Shown here: piece by piece, positions 7,812 through 15,692 of the stretch | Position numbering within the stretch: the first letter of the stretch is position 1 | Layout of the letters: every line of letters begins with the position of its first letter | Source: Pseudonocardia sp. | Lineage (GTDB): Bacteria; Actinomycetota; Actinomycetes; Mycobacteriales; Pseudonocardiaceae | Assembly (NCBI RefSeq): GCF_025465255.1 | Contig: NZ_JAODNI010000193.1 | Coordinates: forward strand, 1-40,498 | Direction: 5' to 3' | Length of the DNA stretch: 40,498 nt | Program-made: the position numbers and the translations under genes | The notes under the pieces: model-generated | Seen by the model: only the letters and a program-made list of their open reading frames with translations | What the model was told of the DNA's origin: nothing | Database searches by the model: none

Positions 7812-8786
7812 TCAGGCGACGCCGACGGCGTCCTTCGCGAGCGCGGCGATCCGGGTCTGGGCGGCAGACACGACGCCGGAGCGGTTCTTGTGCTGCTCCT
7901 CGTAGCGGAGGACGGCCTGCAGGTCGTCCGGGGAGTCCAGCTTCTTCACCGCGGCGACGGCGTCCTGCACCGACAGCTCGTCGTAGCGGCGCACCGGGAG
8001 CTCGTCCGCGGACAGCGCGCCGAGGTCCCGGCGGGCGGTGTGCACGGCGCGGGCGGCGTCCCGGCCGGCGTCGCGGCGGGCTACCCCCTCGGCCCGCTCC
8101 AGGGCGGCGTCGATGCCGGTGGTGACGACGTCCCGGGTGTCGGCGGCGAGCCGGCCGACCTGTCCGGCGACCTCCTCGACGCGCCGGCGGGCGTCGTCCC
8201 GGGCGCGGGAGACCTCCTGTGCGGCGCGGTTCACGCCGCCCACGGTGAGCCGGGTGGGCAGCTGGACGGCGCGCGTCACGCCTGCGGTGACGGCCTGCAG
8301 CGGTGTCGCCCGCAGGGCTGCGGGGCCGCCGAGGGCCTCCTCGGCGAGGACGGTGGTCAGCCAGTCGACGGTCGCGGTGTGCGCGGTGACGAGCTGCTCG
8401 GCGAGGCGGTGCACGGACGCCGGCCCCCCGCGGTCGGTGAGCGCGAGCAGGTGGCGGGCGCGGTCGAGGAGCCGGTGCTCGAGGGCGAGGTCGCCCAGCA
8501 GCGCCTCGTCGAGCGGCTGGGCCTGCTCGACGGTGCTCTTGACCAGGGCGGTGGCCCGGCCGACGACCGGCGCGACGACGTCCGGCACGGCGTCGAGATC
8601 GCGCAGCGCCGCGGCGAGGCGCTCGGCACGGCGCTCGGCGTTGTCCCCGTTCTCCTCGAGCTCGCGGCGTACGGCGTCCGTGCGGGCCTGCGCGACGCGG
8701 ATCCGGGCGATCCGGATCTCGGTGCGGGTGAGCTGCTCGAGGGTGCGGAGCTGGGCGATGACGGCGGCGGTGTTCGCCATGGGCAT
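7812..8786 (-). CDS. conserved helical actinobacterial protein, function unknown
   Basis: 324 aa, ATG 8786 with GGAAGG 5 nt upstream; the second ATG two codons on (8780) has worse spacing. The protein is alanine- and arginine-rich and almost wholly helical, with a charged helical start (RTEIRIARIRVAQARTDAVR) and a middle part like phasin or lipid-droplet-associated proteins. The end, KLDSPDDLQAVLRYEEQHKN, is a short motif shared by many actinobacterial helical and ferritin-like proteins. No signal peptide or enzyme motif is seen. A granule- or membrane-surface role is a guess. It lies divergent to the methyltransferase operon. Confidence 0.8.
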   Translation of the reverse strand: MPMANTAAVIAQLRTLEQLTRTEIRIARIRVAQARTDAVRRELEENGDNAERRAERLAAALRDLDAVPDVVAPVVGRATALVKSTVEQAQPLDEALLGDLALEHRLLDRARHLLALTDRGGPASVHRLAEQLVTAHTATVDWLTTVLAEEALGGPAALRATPLQAVTAGVTRAVQLPTRLTVGGVNRAAQEVSRARDDARRRVEEVAGQVGRLAADTRDVVTTGIDAALERAEGVARRDAGRDAARAVHTARRDLGALSADELPVRRYDELSVQDAVAAVKKLDSPDDLQAVLRYEEQHKNRSGVVSAAQTRIAALAKDAVGVA

Positions 8787-8894
8787 GTCGACCTTCCGGT
8801 GGGTGGTGCGTGCCTGGTGCGTTCTCCGTAGGGGCTTCCCGCCACCGGGGGAGGCGCACACGGCCTTGTGACCGCAACCACGGTAGGAACCGAG

Positions 8895-8920
8895 GTTTGA
8901 CGCCGGACGCCGCGAGGTAG
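8895..8920 (+). promoter_or_regulatory. weak stress-sigma-like promoter before the methyltransferase operon
   Basis: GTTT at 8895-8898, 16 nt, AGGTAG at 8915-8920. The -35 is good, but the -10 matches GGGTAC in only 4 of 6 positions. ATG 8976 lies 55 bp further on. Listed because the neighbouring genes carry better copies. Confidence 0.28.
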
Positions 8921-8975
8921 CGACCGTACGGGGGCAGCGAGCTGCCCGCTCGCCGTCGAGACGAAGGACGCGGTC

Positions 8976-9632
8976 ATGTTCCTGATCTCCCCGCCCGGGG
9001 TGTACCGGGCCCAGAGCGACACCGCCGTGATGGCGGGGGTCCTGTCCCGTGCCGGTTATGCGGCCGGCCGGCACGTCCTGGACGTCGGGACCGGCTCCGG
9101 GGCGCTCGCCCTGGCCGCGGCCCGCGCGGGCGCCGCCTCCGTCACGGCCGTGGACCTGTCCCGGCGCTCCGTCGCGGCCACCTGGCTCAACGCGCGGCTG
9201 CACGGAGCCCGGGTGGACGTGCGCCGCGGCGACCTGTACGGGCCGGTCCAGGACCGGCGGTTCGGTCTGATCGTGGCCAACCCGCCGTACGTCCCCGCCG
9301 AGACCACGACACTGCCCCGGTTCGGCGTCGCCCGCTGCTGGGACGCCGGTCTCGACGGCCGGGCCCTGCTCGACCGCATCTGCGACGGCGCCGAGTCCCG
9401 GCTGACCGACGACGGCCGGCTGCTCCTCGTCCACTCCGCCGTGTGCGGGGCGGACGCGACGGTCGAGCGGCTCGCCCGGCGCGGGCTCGTCGCCGAGGTC
9501 GTCGAGCGGGCGCGGATCCCGTTCGGCCCGGTCATGCGGGCCCGCGCCGCGATGCTGGAGGCCCGGGGGCTGATCGAGCCGGGGGACGACGTCGAGGAGC
9601 TCGTCGTGGTCGGGGCCCGCCGTGCCCGCTGA
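8976..9632 (+). CDS. HemK/Mtq2-like class I SAM-dependent methyltransferase
   Basis: 218 aa. The SAM-binding loop DVGTGSG is at 36-42, an acidic residue ends strand 2 (TAVDLS), and NPPY at 102-105 is the substrate motif of enzymes that methylate glutamine or adenine side-chain nitrogens. It lacks the N-terminal helical domain of PrmC, so it resembles the shorter HemK2/Mtq2 class. Whether its target is a release factor or something else is open. Its last codons overlap the GTG of the CDGSH gene by 11 bp, so the two are co-translated. Confidence 0.85.
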   Translation: MFLISPPGVYRAQSDTAVMAGVLSRAGYAAGRHVLDVGTGSGALALAAARAGAASVTAVDLSRRSVAATWLNARLHGARVDVRRGDLYGPVQDRRFGLIVANPPYVPAETTTLPRFGVARCWDAGLDGRALLDRICDGAESRLTDDGRLLLVHSAVCGADATVERLARRGLVAEVVERARIPFGPVMRARAAMLEARGLIEPGDDVEELVVVGARRAR

Positions 9633-9831
9633 GCGGCGCCAGGTGGTGCTGACCGACGAGGGCCCGGTCCTGGTGTCCGGGCCGGTCGAGCTCGTCCTGC
9701 CCGGCGGTGAGCGCGTCACCTCGGACCGGCCCGTCACCGCGCTGTGCGTCTGCCGGCGCAGCCACCGCTACCCGTTCTGCGACACCAGCCACCGCCGCAA
9801 GGTCCGCACCGGCCAGGGAGAGGGGTCCTGA
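9622..9831 (+). CDS. CDGSH-type iron-sulfur protein
   Basis: 69 aa, GTG 9622. The cluster motif CVCRRSHRYPFCDTSH gives the three cysteines (42, 44, 53) and one histidine (57) that hold a labile 2Fe-2S cluster in mitoNEET-type proteins. The usual CDGSH core reads CDTSH here. The protein has no membrane anchor and should be cytosolic. It overlaps the methyltransferase by 11 bp and the oxygenase-like gene by 1 bp (TGATG), so the three act as a unit, probably in iron or redox handling. Confidence 0.9.
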   Translation: MPAERRQVVLTDEGPVLVSGPVELVLPGGERVTSDRPVTALCVCRRSHRYPFCDTSHRRKVRTGQGEGS

Positions 9832-10847
9832 TGCTGGGCACCGCACCCGTCCGGCCCGTCGAGTCGGCGGCGGTCCCCGAGCCGCGGGGCCCGCTGTCGG
9901 CCGCGGTGGTGACCGCGTTGCGGGGCGGGCCGGTGGGCCTCCCGGCCGTGGACGGGGCCGATCCCTATGGGGACGACCTGCAGCTCGCCCTGCACTGCTG
10001 CTACGAGCTGCACTACCGCGGCTTCGTCGGGGTCGACCCCGAGCTCGAGTGGGACCCGGACCTGCTCCGCCTGCGCCGCGATCTGGAGCGGGTGTTCCTC
10101 GCCGCGCTCCGCCGGGACGTCGAGCCCGGGGACGACGTGGCCGCGGAGGTCGGCGCCCTGCTCGTCGAGCCGGTGGGACCGGACGTCGGCGGCGTGTCCC
10201 ACCACCTGCGGCGTGACGGCGAGCTGTGGCAGCTGCGCGAGTACGTCGCGCACCGCTCGATCTACCACCTCAAGGAGGCCGACCCGCAGGCCTGGGTGAT
10301 CCCGCGGCTGGCCGGGCCGGCGAAGGCCGCCCTGGTCACCGTGGAGCACGACGAGTACGGGTCGGGCGATCCCGACCGGATGCACGCCCGGCTCTTCGCG
10401 GACATGATGCGCGAGCTCGGCCTGCCCGACACCTACGGCGGCTACGTCGAGCACGTGCCCGGCGCGACGCTCGCCGAGGTCAATCTGATGTCGCTCTGCG
10501 GGCTGCACCGCAGCCTGCGCGGCGCGTTGGTGGGCCAGTTCGCGATGGTGGAGCTGACGTCGTCGCCGGGGTCGGAACGGCTGGTCAGGGCCATGCGCCG
10601 GCTCGGCTGCGGACCCGCCGCCATCCGGTTCTACGACGAGCACGTCGAGGCGGACGCGGTGCACGAGCAGATCATCCGGCGCGGGGTGCTGGACCCGATG
10701 CTGGCCGCCGAGCCGGACCTCGCCGCGGACGTCGTGTTCGGGATCCGGGCGAGCCTGATGCTCGGCGACCGGCTCCGCGAGCATCTGTTGGGCCACTGGA
10801 GCGCCGGCCGGAGCAGCCTGCGCCGGCCGCTGCCGGACCTTGCGTGA
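9831..10847 (+). CDS. iron-containing redox enzyme, heme-oxygenase-like fold
   Basis: 338 aa from ATG 9831, which overlaps the CDGSH stop by 1 bp; upstream in-frame codons lie inside the CDGSH gene. It resembles the HemO-like diiron oxidase/oxygenase family often found beside CDGSH proteins. Likely helix-borne ligands are visible in LREYVAHRSIYHLKEADPQAW (given as two parts: LREYVAHRS and IYHLKEADP), VEHDEYGSG, and the late FYDEHVEADAVHEQI segment. The substrate is unknown. The operon with a CDGSH protein suggests that electrons or iron pass between the two (inference). Confidence 0.85.
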   Translation: MLGTAPVRPVESAAVPEPRGPLSAAVVTALRGGPVGLPAVDGADPYGDDLQLALHCCYELHYRGFVGVDPELEWDPDLLRLRRDLERVFLAALRRDVEPGDDVAAEVGALLVEPVGPDVGGVSHHLRRDGELWQLREYVAHRSIYHLKEADPQAWVIPRLAGPAKAALVTVEHDEYGSGDPDRMHARLFADMMRELGLPDTYGGYVEHVPGATLAEVNLMSLCGLHRSLRGALVGQFAMVELTSSPGSERLVRAMRRLGCGPAAIRFYDEHVEADAVHEQIIRRGVLDPMLAAEPDLAADVVFGIRASLMLGDRLREHLLGHWSAGRSSLRRPLPDLA

Positions 10848-11042
10848 GCGACCTCCGGACCTCGCGCACCTGAACCGGCGCTTCGGCGCGGACTTCCGGC
10901 CGGACCGGTTCGTGCCGCGGGCCCGCCACGAGCCGGTGGGCACGGCTGTCGAGGGGCGACACCCTGCGCGAAGTGCGGGGCTGGTTCGCCGACGCCCTGG
11001 AGCAGGATCGCCGCGGCCCGGCCGCTCTACCGGACCTGACCG
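10848..11042 (+). pseudogene. possible decayed short ORF downstream of the oxygenase operon
   Basis: Two adjoining frames look coding: DLAHLNRRFGADFRPDRF, then, after a shift in the GGGG run at 10953-10956, GDTLREVRGWFADALEQD. Removing one G joins them into one short reading frame that would end before the convergent STAS gene. No family is recognised. It may be a real small gene with a sequencing error, a remnant, or chance. Confidence 0.25.
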
Positions 11043-11045
11043 GCT

Positions 11046-11471
11046 CTACGGGACCTGGTCGGCGGGGTCCGAGCCGTCCAGGTCGGGGACCAGACGGAAG
11101 AGGCTGTCCACAGCCGTGATCTGGAGAGGCCGCAACACGGCCCGATTGCCCGGCCCGGTCACGACGGTCAGGGCCGCGTCCGCGTCGTCCGCCGCGCGCT
11201 GCACCCGCACCAGGGCAGCGATGCCGCGGGACGCGAGGAACGTGACCCCGCTCAGGTCCAACACCACGGACCGGTGCTCGTGCAGCAGCTCGATCGCGGC
11301 GTCCTGGAACGCGGTCGCCTCCGCCTCGTCGATCTCGCCGGACACCGCGAGCACCCGGGTCGGGGTGTCGCGGGTGCTGGGACACACGGGTGGGATCTCC
11401 GTCCTCGACGCGGTCGGTCGGTGGGCAGCGGTGGGAAACGTGGGAACGAGGGTACCGGGGGAGGTGGACAT
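11046..11471 (-). CDS. STAS-domain anti-sigma factor antagonist
   Basis: 141 aa, ATG 11471. A proline- and threonine-rich tail of about 38 residues precedes a single STAS domain with VLAVSGEIDEAEA and the loop DLSGVTFLASRGIAAL, whose serine is the likely phosphorylation site. Proteins of this kind release a sigma factor from an RsbW-like kinase when unphosphorylated. It stands alone, so its kinase partner may be the STAS-ATPase protein at 4843-5625 or one outside the window. Confidence 0.88.
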   Translation of the reverse strand: MSTSPGTLVPTFPTAAHRPTASRTEIPPVCPSTRDTPTRVLAVSGEIDEAEATAFQDAAIELLHEHRSVVLDLSGVTFLASRGIAALVRVQRAADDADAALTVVTGPGNRAVLRPLQITAVDSLFRLVPDLDGSDPADQVP

Positions 11472-11570
11472 CGGAGCAGGGTTCTCGACTCGGACGATGA
11501 CCTCGACGACCGTAGCGGGCCGGCACGCGGTCCGCGCGCCGAGTCGACCGCCGAGCCGGGCGTCGGGGCG

Positions 11571-12248
11571 TCAGCCGCTGGTCGAGCGGCCGGTGTACAC
11601 CAGCACCCCGCCGACCGGCCGGCCCTCGGCCAGCTCCGCCACCCGCTCGCAGAACGTCGCCCAGACGTGGGTCTGCATCACCCGGGCCAGCCCCAGCCGG
11701 TCGTAGAGGAGGTCCGCCCGCCGCCCGCTGCTCCGCGCCCAGGACTCGATCTCGAACCCCAGGTCGTCCCCGAGCCGGCCCGCCCGGAACCGGATGAGGC
11801 CGGCCTCGGGGTGCCCGCGGCGGGTCGCGAGCAGGAGACACGTCGGGGTCCGGGCGGCCACCCGGACCGGTCCGTCCCACGGCCCGGGCAACCGCACGAC
11901 GTAGTCGTCGCCCACCTCCGGCTCGCCGGGCCGCCCGCTCTGCCGGTGGAACGCGGCGACCTCCCGCGGGGAGAGCGAGTGCAGGTCGTCGACGACCGCC
12001 CGCATGAGGCGGGCGGGCCCGAAGGGGCTGTGGCGCAACCGGATCCGGTACCGGCGGTGGAACAGCGGGCCGGTGCCCTCCTCGGCGCGCTGGATGTCCG
12101 GCCCCGTGAGCGGGACCGGCGGCATCTCGACGTCCGTGACGTCCGCGTCCACGAAGTGCAGCGGCAGCGGCCGCCACAGGTAGCGCCAGGCGGCCAGCGC
12201 CGTGCCCGCCGGGTAGCGGAACAGCCAGTTCGTCGCGGAGGGCAGCAC
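11571..12248 (-). CDS. DUF1990-like (SRPBCC-fold) protein, function unknown
   Basis: 225 aa, GTG 12248. No convincing ribosome site is seen, so the start is uncertain. The opening YPAGTALAAWRYLWRPLPLH may sit in or on the membrane. The rest resembles the DUF1990 family in its VRLPGPWDGPVRV, RRGHPEAGLIRFRAG and LGFEIESWARS segments. No enzyme residues can be named. It lies behind the STAS gene on the same strand, 99 bp upstream of it. Family recognition is from memory and moderate. Confidence 0.7.
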   Translation of the reverse strand: MLPSATNWLFRYPAGTALAAWRYLWRPLPLHFVDADVTDVEMPPVPLTGPDIQRAEEGTGPLFHRRYRIRLRHSPFGPARLMRAVVDDLHSLSPREVAAFHRQSGRPGEPEVGDDYVVRLPGPWDGPVRVAARTPTCLLLATRRGHPEAGLIRFRAGRLGDDLGFEIESWARSSGRRADLLYDRLGLARVMQTHVWATFCERVAELAEGRPVGGVLVYTGRSTSG

Positions 12249-12324
12249 GGTGCCGGGTGCCCACGGCGTGCGCCACCGAACCCTGCTCCGCCCTCCGGGG
12301 GTCGGCCGCGCCCCGAACGGCGGC

Positions 12325-12349
12325 GGTTGACGGCCGCGACAGCGGGAAT
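12325..12349 (+). promoter_or_regulatory. candidate stress-sigma promoter before the YihY/BrkB gene
   Basis: GGTT at 12325-12328, 15 nt, GGGAAT at 12344-12349, one base off GGGTAT. The overlapping TTGACG at 12327-12332 could also serve as a housekeeping -35. ATG 12384 is 34 bp downstream. Confidence 0.4.
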
Positions 12350-12383
12350 CCTGCGAACTCCAGCCGACGACGAGAGCGAGCGC

Positions 12384-13370
12384 ATGACCACGACACGGAC
12401 GACCGGAGCTGACCGCGAGAAGACGACGGTCCCACCCGGTGACGACGCCGACACCCCCGCCCAGATCCCCCCGCGGGGCTGGATCCAGGTGACGAAGCGG
12501 GCCTTCGCCGAGGCCAAGTCGGACAACGTGCCGATCCTCGCGGGCGGGGTGGCGTTCTTCGCGTTCCTCGCCCTGTTCCCGGCGATCATCGCCGCGTTGA
12601 CCCTCTACGGCATCGTCGCCGATCCTGCGCAGGTCGCGTCGCAGGTGCAGAGCCTCACCGCGCTGCTGCCGGAGACGGCCCGCCCGCTCGTCGCGGACCA
12701 GGTGAACGCGGTGACGGCGGGGAGCGACGGCGCACTCGGCGTCGGGCTGATCGTCTCCCTGCTCGCGGCGCTGTGGAGCGCGTCCGGCGGGACGATGAAC
12801 CTGATCAAGGCGACGAACCTGGCCTACGACGAGGACGAGACCCGCGGCTTCCTGAAGCTCCGGGGCACGGCCCTGGCCCTCACCCTGGGTTCGGTCGTGT
12901 TCGTGCTGCTGGCGGTGGCGCTGGTGGCCGGCGTCCCGGTGCTCTTCGACGCCCTCGGCCTCGGCGGGATCGGCCTGGTGCTCGCGCAGGTGCTGCGCTG
13001 GGTCCTGCTCGTCGGGCTCGTAGTCGGCGCGCTCGCCGTCGTCTACCGGGTGGCCCCGGACCGGGACGCCCCGCGCTTCTCCTGGGTGAGCGTCGGCGCG
13101 ATCGTGGCCACGGTCCTCTGGGTGATCGGCAGCGTCGCCTTCAGCCTCTACGTGTCGAACTTCGGCAGCTACAACAAGACCTACGGTGCGCTGGCCGGCG
13201 TCATCGTGCTCATGCTGTGGCTCTACCTCACCAGCTACATCGTGCTGCTCGGCGCCGAGATCAACGCCGAGAGCGAGCGGCAGACCAGCCGGGACTCGAC
13301 GAAGGGCCCGGCCGAGCCGCTGGGCGAGCGCGGCGCGGCCGCGGCGGACTCAGTCGCGGACCGCGGCTGA
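12384..13370 (+). CDS. YihY/BrkB family integral membrane protein
   Basis: 328 aa, ATG 12384. After a hydrophilic N-terminus of about 45 residues come the features of the YihY/virulence-factor-BrkB family: NVPILAGGVAFFAFLALFPA in the first membrane segment, a short extracytoplasmic loop, WSASGGTMNLIKATNLAYD, and YGALAGVIVLMLWLYLTSY in the last segments. About six membrane spans in all. The family was once called ribonuclease BN; transport or envelope roles are suspected, none proven. The charged tail ends 21 bp inside the convergent frameshifted gene. Confidence 0.92.
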   Translation: MTTTRTTGADREKTTVPPGDDADTPAQIPPRGWIQVTKRAFAEAKSDNVPILAGGVAFFAFLALFPAIIAALTLYGIVADPAQVASQVQSLTALLPETARPLVADQVNAVTAGSDGALGVGLIVSLLAALWSASGGTMNLIKATNLAYDEDETRGFLKLRGTALALTLGSVVFVLLAVALVAGVPVLFDALGLGGIGLVLAQVLRWVLLVGLVVGALAVVYRVAPDRDAPRFSWVSVGAIVATVLWVIGSVAFSLYVSNFGSYNKTYGALAGVIVLMLWLYLTSYIVLLGAEINAESERQTSRDSTKGPAEPLGERGAAAADSVADRG

Positions 13371-14463
13371 GGACGAGGACTCCCGCATCAGCCGCTGCCG
13401 GGCCTGCTCGCGGTGGCTGTACGCCGCGTCCCGGACGGCGGAGTCGTCCTCGAGCCCGCGCCCACCGCGCCCGCCACGATGCCGAGCACCGAGGCCATCA
13501 GCGGGACGCGCAGGAACTCGGCGACGCCGACAGGTTCGGCGATCGTCCTGGACAGCAGGGCGGGAGGCACCACGACCAGCGCGGCGACGATGTTGAACGC
13601 GAACAGGGCTGTCGTGAACAGCGGCGCGCCGAGCCCGATGGTGATCAGCGTGGCGAGGTTGAGCAGCCGGGCGTGCCCGCCCGCGGCGGTCCGGCTCTCC
13701 CACAGCCCGTGGCCGAAGACGAGCCAGACGATCAGCAGGGCGACGGCCCCCGCGCATGCGGCGGTCAGCCGGACCGGGCCGAGCGCGGCCCCCAGGGACC
13801 AGATGCTCGTGTAGAGCAGCCCGAAGGCGCTGCCCGCCGCCGCGGCGGCCAGCGGCTTCGACAGCCCGAGCGCGAGCCGCCACGGCCGCACGGTCCGCAC
13901 GAGCCCGGCCAGCAGCCGGCCCCGCCCGCCCCGGCGCACTGCCAGCTCGACGTCCACGTCGTCGTCGGACGGCGCCACCCGGTGCAGCGCGCGGACGCTG
14001 CGGCCGTGGGCCCGCTCCCGGCGCGGCCGGTCGGTGCCGACGACGGTCGCGGGGCCGTGCAGGACCGGCAGCAGCTCGCCCACCAGGGCGGCGATCAGGT
14101 CCACCGTGCGGCGGCGCAGCGTGAGCCCGCCCAGCGCCGGCAGCGAGCACAGCGCGGTGCGGTGCCGCAGGTCGACGGCCGCCGCGAGCACCCGTTCGAC
14201 GTGGTCACGGGCAGGTCGACGAGGCAGACGGCCATGTCCCAGCCCGTCCCGTCGACCCGGGCCCGCGCCTTGTCCATCAGCCGTTCGTGGTCCGGGGCCG
14301 TCTCGACGGGCTCGGCGTGGGTCCGCACGACCCACCGGAACCGGCCGTCGACGCGCTCGTCGAGCACCTGTGGCAGCCGCTGCGCCGCCTTCCGGGCGAC
14401 GTCGGCCGGCAGGCTGGGATCGGTGAGCAGGCCGACGACGATCGTCGGCGGCTCCGGGATCAC
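13350..14463 (-). pseudogene. membrane protein of unknown function, interrupted by two frameshifts
   Basis: Three frames must be joined. The start is GTG 14463 (overlapping the upstream stop by 4 bp, GTGA), with IPEPPTIVVGLLTDPSLPAD onward. Near 14209-14211 (GGG) the frame shifts, giving ERVLAAAVDLRHRTALCSLP and a membrane part with about four spans. Near 13455-13457 (CCC) it shifts again to reach LEDDSAVRDAAYSHREQARQ and a stop at 13350. One added G or C at each run restores a single protein of about 370 aa. The intact parts look conserved, so sequencing error is as likely as true loss. It is coupled to the flavodoxin-fold gene upstream. The family is known to me only as an actinobacterial hypothetical. 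Confidence 0.7.
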
Positions 14464-15094
14464 GTGGCGGGGTACCTGCTCGCGGCGAGCAGGCGGGCGA
14501 GGTGTACCGCGTTGGCCGTCATCGTCGACATCGTCGTAGCGACGGGGTCCGGGATCTTGTCCAGGTCCTTGTAGTCCGTGCCGCTCATGGCCTCGCCGTT
14601 CCAGTACACGCCACCCTGTGCGGCCACGCTGAACCCGATGTCGTTGAGGGACTGGAAGAGATCGGCCGTGATCTTGTGACCGCCGTCCTCGTTGCCGACG
14701 ACCGCCGTGATCGCGACCTTGCCGAAGATGAACGGCAGGCCCTCGTCGTCGGTCTCGCCGATCTCGGCGTCGAGCCGCTCGAGCACGCGCTGGGTGACGC
14801 TGCTCGCGTGTCCCACCCAGGTCGGGGTGGAGATCAGGAGGATGTCCGCGGCGAGGATCCGCTCGCGGATCGCCGGCCACGCGTCGCCCTCGCCCATGTC
14901 CTTCTGCACACCCGGCTTGACGTCGTGGTCGACCACCCGGACGAACTCGCCGGTGACCCCGTGGCCGGCCAGGGAATCGAGCACCTGCCGCGCCATGAGG
15001 TCGCTGCTGGACTCGGCCGGGACGGGGACAGCGTGCAGACGAGGGCGAGGGCGCGGAGGTCCGGTGTGGAGTCCCCGGGTGCGGAACTGGTCAT
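14460..15094 (-). pseudogene. NAD(P)H-dependent FMN reductase / flavodoxin-fold protein, frameshifted near the N-terminus
   Basis: ATG 15094 opens MTSSAPGDSTPDLRALALVC, the first strand of a flavodoxin fold. The frame is then lost at the GGG run 15019-15021 and continues one frame over with ESSSDLMARQVLDSLAGHG. One extra base at that run restores a protein of about 211 aa. Typical signatures follow: LISTPTWVGHASSVTQRVLE (flavin phosphate and interface) and AITAVVGNEDGGH. Such proteins reduce FMN or quinones with NAD(P)H in the cytosol. If the shift is real, translation could only start internally at DLMARQ, losing the first strand. The stop overlaps the next gene (GTGA). Confidence 0.75.
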
Positions 15095-15103
15095 GATTCC
15101 CGG

Positions 15104-15129
15104 ATACCCGGGTGCGGCGCCGGCCACGC
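15104..15129 (-). promoter_or_regulatory. weak stress-sigma-like promoter before the flavodoxin-fold gene
   Basis: Minus strand: GCGT at 15129-15126, 16 nt, GGGTAT at 15109-15104. The -10 is perfect, the -35 only fits the loose GNNT. ATG 15094 is 9 nt past the -10, giving an almost leaderless message, as at 2410-2426. Confidence 0.33.
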
Positions 15130-15222
15130 CTGCCGTGGGACACACCACCGCCCCGGCCGTGGACACCGCCGCCCATCCCCTCCGTTCGGTCGGTGCCAGG
15201 GAGCGCGCGCCGCTGCATGCTG

Positions 15223-15247
15223 GCCTGGTACGCCCGGCCGAGGGTAC
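15223..15247 (+). promoter_or_regulatory. candidate stress-sigma promoter before the VOC gene
   Basis: GCCT at 15223-15226, 15 nt, GGGTAC at 15242-15247, followed by an AGGAGG ribosome site and ATG 15278. Spacing is identical to the candidates at 1160 and 2391. Confidence 0.42.
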
Positions 15248-15277
15248 GACCGGAGACGTTCGGACGAGGAGGACCCG

Positions 15278-15679
15278 ATGCCCGCTTTCCCGGCCATCGC
15301 CCACGTGGCGATCACGGTGACGGACCTGGACCGGAGCACGCGCTGGTACACCGCGCTGTTCGGCGCGGAGCCGGTGCTCGACGAGGACGAGACGACCGGC
15401 GGCTTCCACCACACGGTCTTCGCCCTCGACGGCGGCCAGCTGTTCGGCCTGCACACCCATCCCGCGGGCCCCACCGGCGGGGACTTCGACGAGCGCCGGA
15501 CGGGCCTCGACCACGTCGCGTTCGCCTGCGCGGACCGGGCCCAGCTCGAGGAATGGGTCGCGAAGCTGGACGAGCTGGGGATCAAGCACGGCGGGATCGT
15601 GGACGCCCACTACGGCTCGGGCGTCTCGTTCCGGGACCCGGACAACATCGCGCTCGAGTTCTTCGCGCCCCCGGCCTGA
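15278..15679 (+). CDS. VOC/glyoxalase-fold metalloprotein
   Basis: 133 aa, ATG 15278 behind AGGAGG. The start IAHVAITVTDLDRSTRWYTA and the end SFRDPDNIALEFFAPP are typical of the vicinal-oxygen-chelate superfamily. Candidate metal ligands are His9 in AHVAITV, His in GLDHVAFAC, and Glu in IALEFF. Members include glyoxalases, dioxygenases and antibiotic-resistance proteins; the substrate cannot be told. It is a single-gene unit converging on the acyl-CoA synthetase gene 13 bp away. Confidence 0.9.
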   Translation: MPAFPAIAHVAITVTDLDRSTRWYTALFGAEPVLDEDETTGGFHHTVFALDGGQLFGLHTHPAGPTGGDFDERRTGLDHVAFACADRAQLEEWVAKLDELGIKHGGIVDAHYGSGVSFRDPDNIALEFFAPPA

Positions 15680-15692
15680 TCGTCCGGGCTGA

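Noticed and set aside
5658..8831. Plus-strand frame of over 1000 codons opposite CheB, the ANTAR gene and the helical-protein gene
   Set aside because: It is antisense to three well-supported genes and has the biased Arg/Gly/Pro/Val composition produced by reading GC-rich codons backwards.
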